Shown here: positions 1 to 17,442 of the stretch, piece by piece | How positions within the stretch are numbered: position 1 is the first letter of the stretch | Layout of the letters: each line of letters opens with the position of its first letter | Source of the DNA: Mansonella perstans | Taxonomy: Eukaryota > Nematoda > Chromadorea > Rhabditida > Onchocercidae | DNA: 64,000 nt | Reading direction: 5' to 3' | Assembly (NCBI GenBank): GCA_037074765.1 | Contig: JBAMDO010000101.1 | Coordinates: 124,001 to 188,000, forward strand | Position numbers and translations under genes: made by a program | The notes under the pieces: generated by a model | What the model was told of the DNA's origin: nothing | The model's database searches: none | What the model saw: the letters and a program-made list of their open reading frames with translations, nothing else

Positions 1-629
1 CAATTACTGTTACTGCTACCGTAATCACTATTATCACCTATTGTAATTAGTTGGAAATGAGAAGTAAAATGGCGAAAAAAAAAAGGAAAATTGGAAGTTG
101 CACATTAGAAAGGAAGAAAAAATCCATTGTTTGAAAACTTTTCGGTGTCAAATTACGGAGAGCAATGTGGAAAGTTCTATGAAGAAGAAAGTCAAACATC
201 GTTCGAAATTGAGAGAATTGCCAAAAATCAAAGGGAAAGCAAGTGCTGTACTCATTCTTGACTTGTTTTCAAAGATCAACAACTGAGAAAGTAATGTGGA
301 ACTTATTCCCGATTTGTTTCCTAAGAGATTATTACTGCCAACAACTGACCACTGTTCAGTTCAGCTGGTACCTTCTTCTCTGTAAAAGTTTAACTTGAAA
401 AAAAAAAATTGTATTTGGCGGTATCGCCTACGACGGTGAAAGGGTAGTTTCTCTCTCTCTCTCTCTGCCTCTTTTTCCATCCTTCTCATTTCCTCCTTCC
501 TTTTTTTTTTTTATTTGTTTAAATGAACGTCAATAATAGGAATAAGAACTAAGAAGTTTTATCAGAGAATTGGATCGGTCGTCTATCAGGAATACTATCA
601 TCACAAACATTAACATAGACATACACACG
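1..629. other. Upstream region, no gene seen
   Basis: AT-rich sequence before the ZP-domain gene. It holds a short CT run at about 450-466 and poly-A/poly-T runs. A 62-codon open frame at 98-286 has no start ATG of its own, no splice context I trust and no recognisable domain. The 3' part probably contains the promoter of the gene that starts at 630. Confidence 0.5.
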
Positions 630-3600
630 ATGTGCTCGTTGAATACAACATTCATCATCTTACTGATCCTTTCTGGTTCGTTTTCTCATCATTTTTCCCT
701 TTCATTTTCTCTTTCAATTAAACGCTAATATTCCGTAATGATGAAGAATAGAAAGTATTGATTGATTTTTAACGAAATGCCTAAATTAATTGCAGTCTTA
801 GAAAAGTACAATGCTTTAAGGGAATTATAGTATTTCCTGAGAATTACATTTTCCAAATTTCATGTCTTTCTTTTAATTTATCTGATGTTGATTTTATCTT
901 TCAAGAGTCCTATTCATCGAGTGTCGCGATACATGAGCTGCTCGAACAGTATCTTGGTGTCGCATGTCAACGGGAAAGGTAGCCTTATTCATTTTCTACC
1001 TTAAAATTACTACAATTTTTAATGCCGGGAAACTTTTCTTCCTTTTCTTCGCAAGCATTTATCAATTATTTTGTTTTTTGAAATTTGCAACAAACACTTA
1101 CTGAATAAGAAGTTGATAATTAAATTAAATTTTCTAGGATCAGTGTGCAATTGACATTCAACCGGAAAAGACATCCAGAAATGACAAAATCAATTCGTGA
1201 AATGATCTGGCGTGGTAGAATGTGCATTGGGGATGATAAATCAGGCTCATGTTGTTCACAACTCAATATGATACAAGAGGTAAGTTATCACTTCCACTCT
1301 TTTTTGCGAGAGTGCGAACTAAAGTAGTGTAAGATGGTACGGATCAATCATGCCACAAATGCTTGTCACTTTTTGGTAAATTTTTCGTTGTTTAAGCACA
1401 ATGTATTAAATCTGTTCCTCAGTGTTAGTTCATTCAACTGATTGTCAAAAGAATCAGTTCTTCCGGAAAGAACCACTCATCCGGTATTCTTGTTCGTAAA
1501 TCAGATCACATCTGTTCTTGTGCTAGTTCCATTAATTTTTCGAGTTAATTTGAAAATAGATTGCTAGTCCTTACATTGATTAGGCTGTTACTTAATGAAA
1601 TTGTTTGTAAGTGCGAACGTCAGTTTCTGATTTAATTTTTTTTAAAAGTATTTTTTTTCCAAAGATTTGCAGTTTTTGATCCTTATCGTTTAAAAATTGT
1701 CGTTTCAGTATCACATAGTATTAGTTGGCTATAGTAAATGTGGTATAGAGAAGACGTTCTTTGAAGGTGGCTTCAACTTTATTGCTAAGGTTGAAACTTT
1801 TTTACATTCATTCTAATTTGTTTTCCGTTGGATACATCTTTTCTAACGTTGCATCATTTAACCTAATTATATTTGATCTAAATGTAAAAATGTTGGAAAT
1901 ATAGGTTGCAGAAGCTTCAGACGATTTCAGGAAGCTTATTGTTACAGATTAGCTGGTGTACATAATTGTTTTATGATTGGAACTAATTAGCTGGTAAAAG
2001 GTAACAAGAAATACAGAAGGCAAAGTGTCGTGCAATAGAAATTGTTTGATAGTTCAAAAAAAAACCGATCCTAGCTAGGCAATTTTTTTCAGTATTTCCA
2101 TCACATTTAAGGTGTATTTCTGGGATGGTGGTAATGTAAACGAGCAATATGAGATTCAGTGTGCGGTACCATTCGTGGAATCTCACGTAAAGGTAATTTT
2201 CATCTACTTCACTTACGTAATGAAACACATTTTTTACCTTATCTCCGTCCAAAGGAATCCGTTCTGAACTTTTTCATTATTTTCCTATCAAATTCATTTC
2301 TATCCATTACAGCACATACTGTATTTATAGAAGTAATTATTTTCACGATTTTAATAAAATGAAATCTTTCATTTCTGAAAAATTTAGTGTTCAACAATCA
2401 ACAATTAAGCGACTAAATTTTTAAAGGAAAAAAACTTAAGTCTAACATCTGATAGACAGGATGACTGAATCAGATAAAATTAGATATGACTGTGTCACTC
2501 ATTTCTGAACATTCCTTTCTTCATCAGTCTTTTGTTTTATGATTCTGATTGTGTAAAAATCAGCATATTTCCATCTCTTCCTGTATAAAATGTCATTTCC
2601 TTCTAAATAATTTTAAAAAATGTTAATTGTTTTTAGATAGTTAAAAAACTTTCATTGCAAAGGATTCACCGCTAAATTTTTATTTTCTCTTTTCTCAGCT
2701 CCTCCAAAATTTTCATTGTTTGTTTATTTATTCTTCAAAACATAAAAAATAAAGAGATGAAGGGCGCTAACATGATGTTATGATTTCTGGATTGCAGGCC
2801 AAAATGATAACATCTAGCAAGCCTATCCGGATATCATCTTTAGATTTCACTAACAGTCATCATTCATCGTCATCATCAGCGCAATCTAAATCGATATCTG
2901 TACGGTTAGGCAGTAATTTGTATGTTGCTATTGAGCCAACTCTCGAGGGGATGCAGAAAAGTAAGAAGCTTTTCATGGCTTACACCGAACTGTCTTATAT
3001 GAAAGACCAAAAGTAAAAGTAAAAATCTGTAAGCAGTGTCATACTTAACTAACTTTAAATTGTTAAATTACTCTTTGTGAATGTTAGGTCACCTTGGACA
3101 AGTAAATTTAGCTCTTTGAGGAGGACAACGAGGTGCTGTCGTGGAGTCTTTGAATTCATAATAAACTAACTTTTTGATGGTATTGCGGAAGTCGCAAGAA
3201 AATTGTCAAATTTTCAGTTTCTTAAGAAAATTTCCAATTTTCTAACAACAACTTATTCAAGTAATAGAAATAGTTTTCCAGGATTGCACACATATCCATT
3301 GCGTTGTTGGATTACTGTTCCTACAATTATGGATACTGCTACTACTTCTGCTTCTAACAAACAGTCAACGAATTCTGTAGAATTAGCTCGTAGGTTAGTT
3401 TGACTGAAACGTCACAGTTTTCAGTTTTATTTGTAAAGGATTTAAATGTTAAGATCAAATTCAATGCTAACTTTTGTATGGTGCAAAAAGAAAAGTGAAT
3501 TTGTTGTTGCAGATATTTTATTGAAGATGGATGTCCCTCTGCTGATGACAGTTTAATGTTAGCATTCTTAGAACAAGTAAGTTATTACCAATTTTCGTTC

Positions 3601-6600
3601 ATTGTATCCTCTCCTTCTACTTTTAGAAATAAATACCGCAATGTGTGATTACTTTAGATATTTAAATGCAATTAATATTTGAAATAATTAATGATTGTAT
3701 ATGAAAGACGTATAAAGGTGTGCGAAGGTTTTCAGCAATAGTTAGATTTGAAAAAGAGAAATTTGAAGTAAATCTCGGTTTTCTCTTGAAAACAAAAATA
3801 ACGGTAGGATACCGTATTTTTCTTCTAGGCTATTAGTTTTCAATACCATACCTTTTTGTCGGGAATGCACCGCATTTAATGCATATTCATGCTGTCATCT
3901 GTCTTTTAAATTTTAAAAATTCAATCATTGGCTTCAGAAAACGGGTACTGATTATTATGCAGAATGGACTAAAATAAAGATACCAATTACTCATAACTTA
4001 GTCAACCCTTCATTATTGAATGGGTAAGTGCTTCAAGTATTGTCTTTCTATTTCAATAGAACACTTTCGAAGAACGCGTTGAAATTTTTAAAAATTTTTG
4101 TTTCTCTGCCCGAAAGTTTGTTTACAAATATCATTATAATGTTATTTCAATCAGTTTGCTGTCCACTCCAGGTCAGTAGCTGATGAATCGATTGAATACG
4201 GGCGCATTTCGCTTCATTGTGATGTGATTTTCTGTACGGCTCATAAATTAAATGGCTTTCAAAATACTCCTACGGCAAGTTGCATATTGCTACTTTCTCA
4301 TTAAATTTCATTAAAATTTATGAATTTATAAATATGCTCTGATTTAATGGAACAGGAACAGTTGGTAGAAATATTTCCAATTAGGTGACATATTCGTATG
4401 ACATATGTTTACAGTCTCTCGAGAATGCTAATTTAGTCATATGGTTGGTCAGGATCCATTCTGTTGGCTTAAGCGCAAGTCTTTAAGTAATTACGTACAC
4501 CTTTACATTTGAGATCAACTGTAGTGGGCATTAAATAAACTTCAAACTGAGCAATTCGTTAATCCATCAAATGTGACTTTAACCATTTCTTTTGAAATGT
4601 TTTAACAAAATATTCGCATGCAAAAAATTTTTACCGACTCACCGACACTGAAATAAGTTTTAAATATTCTCGAACGTAAGGTCTAATTTATCGCGTAGAG
4701 AAAAGTCTTCATGATTTCATGTTTAGTGATCTCCGTTTCGAAAGTCTTAGAATTCTGTTTTTTTAAAAGAAATATTTCAATTTCCCGAACTGACAATTTA
4801 ATATTGCACTTCTCAGTAATCCTCAAGAACAATAGGGCATTTAGCACTTGCCGAGACATTTCGTGACAGACTGTTGAACATTTTCGAAAATTTAAGTCAG
4901 CTTTTACGATATTTTCTTCCTGCGTCTTTGTTGTCACTTATGGATGCTAAAAACAAGACAAATATGGGTAGCTTAAATAAATTCTCGAAAGACAGCATAA
5001 ATATATCACTGAAAGATGAATGTGTATGCATTAATCATTGCCCATAGCATCTTTTCATTTCTCAGGTAACATTACCATTCAATAAATTTTTTTAGTATAT
5101 CACAAAAAAAATCTTCGAATTAGTAATGGTAGGCCATTAGGCTTTTTTATCCAGAAAAATAACCAAATGACCTGTTACTTCTTGCTCTGGTGCCTTGAAA
5201 GGTGGGATTTTTTTTTTTTTTTTTTGCAGTGTCATTAGAACTTGTCATTTGATTAGATCATTGTCAATCTGATCACAGGTGAAAATGACAATATATTTGC
5301 CAAGTTGCTAACTTATATGAACGGCATACCTTTTCCGTTTCAGTTTTCATCCCCGAAGATAGACCGTATATACGGTCCTCTTTTACAGATTGCAGTCTTA
5401 TGCTATGGAATCATCATGTTTTTATTTCTGATGCATAATATATCAGTAAAGACTGCTTGTCATGGGCGGATACTGTCATAGGTTTATTCTGGATATACAG
5501 TAATTTTCATTACGATTACTGTGATTATTTCATAATTTCTTAATTTCCTTAAAATTGCTGGGAAAAAAGTGAAAAGATGTTATCATCACTGTGTACATGA
5601 AATGTTTGACTGATCTGGAATAATGAATACAATGTAATCGAATTCACTACAACTTGTTACACGATAATGACATAATTCTTCATTGAAGATAATTATAAGT
5701 GAAAATTGAGCAGTTAACGAAGCTTAAGTTGAAGAAACCGTTTCCTGATTTCTCTTATGCTTTGTAATAATCAATCAGACTTTGCTTGTTCATAAAGACT
5801 GGAGAAAGCTAGTAATATTTTTATTAAATTGTCTGAGAATTTTCAAATTTTAATTAATTTATTAGTCTTGCAGTGTCCACAAGCATCATTCTGCTCACCG
5901 ACATCCGGTGAGACGAAGCAGCATTTGCCGATTTGGATTGAGCCTTACCTGCAGCGAGCAGTAACAGTCACTTCAAGCTCTACGGTCCGTATTCTTCTGG
6001 CAAATGCTAGTGAACCATCATTGGATAACGATGACATATCGATTTCAGATGAATTAATTGCTGAAAATGACAATAATCTTGTCAGTGTTGTACACGGTAA
6101 ACTTCTATTTCCATGTAAAATTTTTTCGGGATTTTGAGAAATGTTGCTCGAAATTGTTCAAATTTTATGAAGAAGCTTTTGATGAGCTGACCTAGAGTTC
6201 ACATCATAAATATCTAGTTCAGATTCAAAATGTGCAAAAGTGTGTGCGACGGCAGTTGAAAAGGCATTAGGAAAGGAAGAAGAGTATCATGTAGATGGTA
6301 TCCCGTTGTACGTTGTCATTGTAATTGCTATTATATCGTTTGCTTTTGGCATCGCATTTGTGGCCACTTTATGGTTCATTCATAACAAAACGGGTATGTC
6401 TCAATTGAACTGAATATTTTTCTGATATCCAAAGAGATTTATACAGTACTTCCCTACGGGTAATTTTTTCTTTATCTCAAGTTCTATATTTCTACAATGG
6501 AATTAAGAGTATATAGGTTTATAAAATTATGGGTAACATTAGAAGAATTATCAATAGTGCTTATCAGTACTTTAGTTAAAGTCATTGAGAGAAAAATCTC

Positions 6601-7238
6601 TTCATCCGAAATACTTTAAATTCTATTTAAAATATTTCATTCTATGGAATTAATATTAATTCAGTGGGAATTTACGTGATCAATTTGTATAATTATTTAG
6701 GTAAAATTAATGGATAGCTGAAACTGAAAAATATTAAAAATAACTTCATAGAGTAGTTAATTTTTTAAGGTCTTTCAATTATTTTAGCATACTCCAAGTT
6801 TTTGATTTGTCATTAATTTAACGATGTTAAAAATTAATTCGAAATATTTCTGAGGATTCATAACTTCTAGATCAATGGGGTAAATATGTTATTATAGGAT
6901 CCATTGCGAATCTTGTTACTATTTTGATTTATTCAAGAATCCAGTTCTCTGTAAATTCCTTAATTTCTCTGTAAATTCCTTAATCAATTGGATCTAATTT
7001 ATGTTAATATCTCGTGAGTGCAGTTGTGAAGTTTAAATCCTTGTGAGAAATTAAGGATAATTTTATAGATCCGTTACGAAAGATTCGATGTGCGGAACGG
7101 AATAGACGTGGTATGCCTTTGAACGCAACTTATCGGGATACAGTTATTCGGCCTTTGAATAATGCCAACGCATTTATGACAACGTGTAGTGCGGCTATAA
7201 CGGAACGAGAGCGACTGGTTTGTGATCGAACTCAATGA
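630..7238 (+). CDS. ZP-domain (cuticlin-like) single-pass membrane protein
   Basis: Thirteen exons join in phase to a 504-residue protein: 630-675, 906-978, 1138-1279, 1709-1789, 2112-2192, 2798-2960, 3282-3393, 3513-3576, 3938-4023, 4172-4274, 5874-6096, 6223-6393, 7069-7238. The start encodes a hydrophobic signal peptide (MCSLNTTFIILLILSG). A zona pellucida module follows: an N-terminal half with spaced cysteines (about 36-135) and a C-terminal half with the family pattern CWITVP (204-209), DGCP, then SLHCDVIFC and CPQASFC. A membrane helix lies near 420-444 (VVIVIAIISFAFGIAFVATL), followed by a 60-residue cytosolic tail. ZP proteins polymerise in apical extracellular matrix; in nematodes these are cuticlins and related matrix proteins. 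I see no clear R-x-x-R cleavage site between the ZP module and the membrane helix. The intron after exon 10 begins GC rather than GT. The exact orthologue is not assigned; DYF-7-like or cuticlin-like proteins are possible. Confidence 0.85.
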
Positions 7239-7257
7239 CTCCTCGTTCCGACGTAAT

Positions 7258-7263
7258 AATAAA
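7258..7263 (+). promoter_or_regulatory. Poly(A) signal of the ZP gene
   Basis: A canonical AATAAA lies 20 bases after the TGA stop at 7236-7238, which implies a very short 3' UTR and supports this stop as the true gene end. Confidence 0.6.
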
Positions 7264-10200
7264 GTAGTAATTATATTTATGATGGCTCATGCAATTGACA
7301 AATTTAAAAAAAAAAATCATTGAATTTAATAAAATAGAAACAGAAACATTTTTGCTGACAGCATTAATGTTGATTGAAAGAAAGAACAGAGTGTTGTGTT
7401 TGATAGGTTACATGTGAAACCACTCAGGAATTAAGTTATATTTCAAAAAACTTTTCTTCCCTTGTTAATTTTTTAGTTTTCAGTATGGTTGAAGATAGTG
7501 ACATTGAGTGTCCTTCGGTAGTTCATATTTGATTGATTCGTCAAATGATAGAACAACTCCTGTATCACTAGTCTTTTGATCTATTTATCCATGAATTTTT
7601 TCCTGTCTGTTTAGTAGTTGGAAATAGCAAGATTTGTTAGAGTGAAATTCTCAAATTTCAAATATTTTTCACATTTGACATTTTCATTTGGTACTGTAGT
7701 TTAGCTTCTTGTCTGCTTCACAAGTAGATTTATTTAAATTTAATAATAATAATAGGTTGACAATAGTGACGATAATAATAGTGATAATAATAATAATTTT
7801 TGCTTTACTGCGTAACAGTAATAATGATATAGCCGGGAAAGAGGGATGAATGCTTAACATTAGCCTTTTCAACTGAATATTTATTAAACTGCTTCGATAA
7901 TGGAACTGATGTAACGCGTTACTGAAATTCGGTACCTTTTCTCATCGTTATCACAACTTCTCACTATTGACTTCAAGAGGAATTGATACAACTATTCGGT
8001 GTTAAAGTAGCATTTTTCAGGTATCTTAATCTTTGTCACCACAGACTACTATTTAGGAGTAAATATTAATTCAGTCCTCTTATGGTTTCAGTAGCATACT
8101 TGACATCTGATCTGCTTACCACCTTTCTCAATATTGGTCCAAGATGAGGTCACTTTTGTTTTTTCTTAACGGATACCTCACTGGACAACGGCTCACAATT
8201 ATTCATTTAGTCACTGCAAATTTATACGTCCGACTTGTCGGATTGTCGGATTACAAAAGCATTAGGGGTGAAATAAAATCATTGCATAATTTGAGTTCAT
8301 CCTCATTACGTATCCTTACGTATGTGTCGTTCTTTCAGCACTTCTTTTCTGTTTTGATAAAATTGGAAGCAAGTCATATGAATAATACAGAGTACTCTTT
8401 TACATCCTGCCATATTTTACTCTTCCATGTTTATTTTCATTTCTTTCTTTAAAATTTTATTTCCGTGAAATGGGATTATAATCAAAATTTCATGAAAGCG
8501 GATTGAGTTACGGTCATTTTTATTTATTTGTAGAAATTTGTCGGTTTATTTTTTATTGGTCAAATTCAATTTTCATATGTTCCAACTATTTCATTTACTT
8601 TTAAGACTCTCTCTCTCTCTCTGCACTTAGCAAATTGATATTGATAAATTCATTTTGCTCCCTGGTAATTCGCTTATGTAGAGAGAACTTGCACTATTTC
8701 TGAACAGACTTGCATTTCATACAAGGCTTCTTGCACCCCGATAGATCCTTCAAAGTATGCAGTAGTATCTCTTCCACTTCCAAGCATCTGTTTTCTTGTT
8801 TGTCCTGAAATCCTGGAATTCTGACAAATCTTTTTCTTGTTTCCTTAAATTTTCCCGTCAAAATTTTATGGTAAAAAACTCCATTCAATCAATAATTGCA
8901 TATTTTCATTTGTTAACAAGGTGATAGTCTTTATCATGGTCTAGAGAAGAAAAATTAGGAAGAAATCACCTTAAATGGTGGTCATTTCCAGATACCCTGA
9001 AACATTGTGCTTGCTTCATGCTAATCCCGATAATGCCCTTGAGATTATTCTTTTACATGTTTCATTTTTTATCATTTATTCCTTTCTGTTGATGAGATGT
9101 TGTTGCCCTTCAACGGGCACTTTTTTACTCATTATTGAACCAGTTTGTATGATTGATCTTTTATCATATATATATATATACATGTGCACATGTAATTGTT
9201 CCAACATTTCCTTGGAACACATTATTAAGTGATAATTTAGGAATGACATGATACCATTATTGTTGTCCATGGTGGTTTCCGGATAAATATCCACACTTCC
9301 AAGTGCTTTCTCAGTTTTGTTTTGTTCTATGAACTTTTTTGTATTTTGAACTTTTTTTTAAAAAGTGCTCGCTTGCATCTGATAATTATCTTTTTGTTCC
9401 TTCCCTTTGTTGAATAAAGCATTCTAGAGAAAACTCTTATCACTTCCTTTCTTTTCCTATTTTACCAAAAAAGGCCAAGTTTTGTTCACATTGACTATCC
9501 AACGATCTCTTAATATGCCTAAGCCTATTGAAAGCAAAAAAAATGAAGTTTCCGCTCAATTTGCAAAATTCTTGGAAAGGAGATGACACCAGGTACGACT
9601 TTCAAGATAATTACAGTTCAGATGCAAGCGAAAATTTGTCATTTTTCTGGATGAATTTGTGTTAGGCACCAGAGATGCCTCTAAATCCTTTCTTTCTTGT
9701 TTGAATTTGCATACCAATAAATTTATCGCATTCGAATAGAAGAAATCTCTCTCCTCTCCAGAAATTCCTCTTAGTTTAATGACTAAAATATCTCCCGGTA
9801 ATAACGGTGTATAGCAGCATGCTAAACATAGGCTTATGGAAGAATCTTGAACATCCAAGATTATCCATGGATTTCATTCACAGGATAGATGATTGGAAAG
9901 ATTTTGGTATGAAGTATGACACAAAAGTAGACCATTACCGTAACAAATTTTGCTGCTAATTTTCAATTCATTATTAGGCGTGATAGAAATTAAATTAAAC
10001 AAATAAATAAATAAATAAATAATATATATATATATATATAATACGCTGTTCTTATAATTTCTAAGAATTAGTTTAGAAATCTTTTACACATAAAGAAAAG
10101 ATGAGAAACATACTTGAAACTTGAAATCTAAAATTAAAACTTGAAGTCTGGAAAGCCAATTCGAGGCGCATTTATTCATCAATACAAGTTATAAGTAATG

Positions 10201-10540
10201 AAAATGAAACAAAAGTCTTATTATCACAATAGCTGCGACACTAAACTTTAAATGAGCGTTCATAACCCTAGTAGTATAGCGAAATCTCGGATAAAACTTA
10301 GAACTCTTAAAAGCCATAAACTATTCAGTCTACACTCTTGCCATTAATGTTTCAATCCACAAGACATCACAACAATGTGGATATAAGAAATACTATTATT
10401 AAACAACTGTGATGAAAATATTCAGTTAAGAATATAATCTACAACATGCATTAAATTTACACTTCCTGATCTATAACAATACTTTTTATAACACTGTATG
10501 GAAATGCTAGCATTTATCATCAATCTAGAAATTTCGTTTA
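7264..10540. other. Intergenic region, no gene seen
   Basis: AT-rich spacer between the ZP gene and the 3' end of the convergent MIC26/27-like gene. Open frames at 8144-8452 (+), 9556-9858 (-) and smaller ones are isolated, low-complexity or hydrophobic by composition, and lack domain signatures. It holds a CT run (8607-8622), a short TA run (about 9167-9180) and an AAAT/AT run (about 9999-10041). Confidence 0.5.
9999..10041. repeat. AAAT then AT microsatellite
   Basis: Five to six AAAT/AAATA units run directly into about nine AT units. It is intergenic. Confidence 0.8.
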
Positions 10541-13089
10541 TTATTTTGAGTTTGAGGCGGGAGATTCGTTCGCTGGAAGCGAATAGTTTGCAGGAGGTTC
10601 GGGTGCTGAAAATAATGAGTAATATTGATGATACTTGGAAAGATTTTCAAATTGATTAACTTGCGTAAGAAAAATATTTCTATACTTTGGAGGTCCCAGC
10701 CAATTCCATGAAGTAACACACAACTGTATTAAATGTATTGTGTCCTCAACACCTCTTACACATCTCTTCATAAACTAGTCTGTTACGTAAAACTTACAAT
10801 AAACACTTAGTGTTTCTTCCAATGAGCTTGTAACAGTCAATTTCAATATTATCTTAGTAAAGATTCTGCTTATCAAGCAAAATCAAATGTTTGGAAACAA
10901 GAAAAATGAATCTGTTAGAACAAAAAGTTTCAAATGTTTATCTCCCATCACTGAATCTTTCAACAAGTTTCTACTTCGGAGGCTACAAAAAGCAAAACAT
11001 ATGTTTCACAATCCACTTTCTTGTGACTTACTTTAATTCTATATTTTATCTATCTCTGCAGATACCTTGAACTTCTCACTGTATCAAACTTACACTACAT
11101 CATTTAAAATGTAAATTTGGTTTATTACCTAAAATCAGACACCAAAGAATGGCGACTCGTTATTCGCAATAAAAAAACAGTATTAAAAAGTAACTTACAA
11201 CGAACAAAATTATCCCAAGCCACTTTACCATGCTCAATTGCAATGCGAGTTACAGCAATTGCTTCATAAGGGTAACAAAATGCAGTCATAGCTAATAAGC
11301 CCATTCCAGAATAGAGAAATCTGCGGAACACTGACCTAAAACCACTTGGTGAAAACACAACATTCAGCATTTATAATAATGAGATTATTACAGGTTTTAT
11401 CTGATCCAGGCGGAAAATACTGACCATATTTTCCAGTAATTAATGATTTAACGTCTCGAAAATCTCTATCCGATTTTTTAGAAGCACAACCATATCAGAA
11501 ACTAACTTTTTCATACCAAGGAAGAAACCAGTAAAACCACCAACGGTGATTGCAGCAGCTTTCGGTATCAGTGCATCATCGTCTTGCAAAAATCGTCTAA
11601 ATTCTGCAATTAAAAACAATTCTGGAAAGAACGGCATATTCTATCGCATGAAATTTGGTAAAAAATTTATGAAAACATGTTACATACATCTTCTTATCTG
11701 AGTAGATTGCCCAAAGAACTCATGAAAATTTCCTTAAAATTAGTGTCTAACAAATGTAATGAGGTTTGACGATTTAAAAAAACGCACAAATGGATTTTTC
11801 AAAGAGCTAACCCTGGGCAGAACTAAAAACCTTTTGCGATTTTTCCTCAACATTCAGATAGGACTCCTGCAAATGTTTTGTTATAAATATTACAAATACG
11901 GATTAAATGTGTAAAAATGTATAATTCTGAATAAAATATTTTTTTTTTTTTTTTTTTTTTTTGGGAATAAAGACCAATGCAGAGCAGTCCATAAGATTTG
12001 GCGGGTTTCACTGCTTCTTATGTTACTAACTCTCCATTTGAAAACAAAGATAATTCTGGCAATTACTGGTAATTAAGGTCATTTTTTAGATCAAATGTCA
12101 TAAAATTTTGTTATTATTCAAAACACTTTCGTGAAAGCAAAGTGGATAGGTACAAGAGCAAGGATGGGAATCAGCAAAAAATGGAAGCAAATTCTTAGTG
12201 CTTTCAACTTAAATCTTGAGTAGCAAAGTTTCCAATAATGGTCAGGAGTATCTAATAAGTCGTAAAAACGATACCTTCTATCGTGCAATACTTTACTCTT
12301 ATAAATTCACTTTTAAATTCTCTTAAACTTTCATTTTTCTTTTCTTCTGCACTTTAATACCTCGAAAAATATTTGTTTCCGAAAGAAATTACCCCTACAG
12401 CACCTCCAAAACGTTTTAGAGCGGCTCGTCGCAATAGTTCCATTTCCTTCTGTACTGGCAAAGGCAATTCTTGGACTTCCTTGTAATATGGTTTCTCATC
12501 CGGATACATCGGCAACTACAAAGATTTTAACACATTATGTTCATCTATCATTCTTGACAAGGATGCACTGGATACCTTCATGAGATCCGACCTTAGCTAA
12601 ACTACTGCAATTTTTGCATGGATTCACCCGCATACTGCCGAAACATGCAGGACAGATATCTCAAAAGCTTCAACAAGTCCAGAAAAAAAACAATGTCAAT
12701 TGATTGACAAGATTTGTGTGCTTGAAATACTCGTAATCTAATTGAGAAATGATTAAAATGAAAGATTTGAAAACTGTTACGTTTTTTCCGACATTTCCGT
12801 TACGTAGCAAAGGTAGCAAAGTATGTATTTCTACGTAACAAAACAAGAAATGCACTGCGTTTATAATCATCAGAAAAGCACAGTAAAAAGAGAAAGGACA
12901 ATAAGGATAAAGAGAACAGCCGAAAGCTCAATTTAGAACATACGACTAAGTCCTTACCTCCTGAACGGTGACCATTCGCGCCGGATTCGGTGTGGGTCGT
13001 TTATCAGCATTAACTGCCGCCCACCAACGCACAATAGAGGATTTGATATTTTCCAGCGTCTCGTTCATCTTATCCGTTCCAGAAGACAT
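10541..13089 (-). CDS. moma-1: MICOS subunit MIC26/MIC27-like (apolipoprotein O family; MOMA-1-like)
   Basis: Six exons, in transcript order 13089-12958, 12515-12393, 11866-11812, 11603-11507, 11335-11202 and 10605-10541, give 201 residues in phase. The family signature is visible: a proline-rich leader with LPMYPDEKPYY (about 45-55), then a glycine-rich membrane segment AAAITVGGFTGFFLGMKK (119-136), then RRFLYSGMGLLAMTAFCYP (140-158) ending in the conserved CYP. APOO-family proteins sit in the mitochondrial inner membrane and help MICOS shape cristae junctions; the C. elegans member is MOMA-1. The tail is a short proline/serine segment. The donor of exon 5 (C|gttgta) is weak but is the only one that keeps phase with the last exon. 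An AATAAA overlaps the stop codon (10537-10542). The gene is divergent from the MOF-type gene. The symbol rests on family likeness rather than a database match. Confidence 0.82.
11937..11962. repeat. Poly-T tract in an intron
   Basis: More than 20 consecutive T on the plus strand (poly-A in the sense of the MIC26/27-like gene), within the intron between its second and third exons. Confidence 0.8.
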
Positions 13090-13661
13090 TAATCTATAAC
13101 AAAAAAACAAGTCTGAAATATATTCATCGAACTTCCTGTCATTCAAACGAACGGAAATACAGGGTCTATGATGCAGCGGAATTGAAAAATCCCAAAGTTC
13201 AAACTATCGACATGTACACTGTCCACTAAGTACTATAGCGATGACCATATGTTCAGCAAACTGTCATCTTTCATTCTCGGAATGATTCAAAATAGGCGCA
13301 TGCTCGAAACGCGAAAATCGATACCTTTTGGGAAGTCTCCTGGTGGATGGTATGATTTACTGCAGGGCAATAGAGAGTGGCTAGTACTTGTTCTGAATGA
13401 TACTTTTTACTAAATGTTTTATCTGTTTAGTTAGTTTATTACCTTACACTTCTAGTTCTACCTTTTTCTACGCAAATCAATGTATTCCCTTTACTTCTAG
13501 TTTTATCCTTTTTTCTTCGCATTAGGTATTTTAAAATGGTTCACACGTTCATCTTTTTTATAGGTCACGTATTCCTGAGTAGAAAAACTCGAACTTTTAA
13601 ATGTATTCATTATCCATTTGTATTATTAGCGTATCTTCGACATTTCCTGGGTATCGCCGAC
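13090..13661. promoter_or_regulatory. Probable bidirectional promoter region
   Basis: The start codons of the MIC26/27-like gene (minus, 13089) and the MOF-type gene (plus, 13662) are only 572 bases apart and point away from each other, so both promoters and 5' UTRs must fit here or be supplied by trans-splicing. An in-frame upstream ATG at 13536 would extend the acetyltransferase by 42 residues that are hydrophobic and unlike the family, so I preferred 13662. No TATA box or known motif is assigned. Confidence 0.5.

Positions 13662-17442
<3,781 letters not shown>

Noticed and set aside
8144..8452. 102-codon plus-strand open frame
   Set aside because: Isolated, Phe/Leu/Ser-rich, in T-rich intergenic DNA, and without splice signals or a domain.
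13536..13661. Upstream in-frame ATG that would extend the MOF-type protein
   Set aside because: The added 42 residues are hydrophobic and Phe-rich and unlike the start of MYST proteins; 13662 gives a basic, MOF-like N-terminus.
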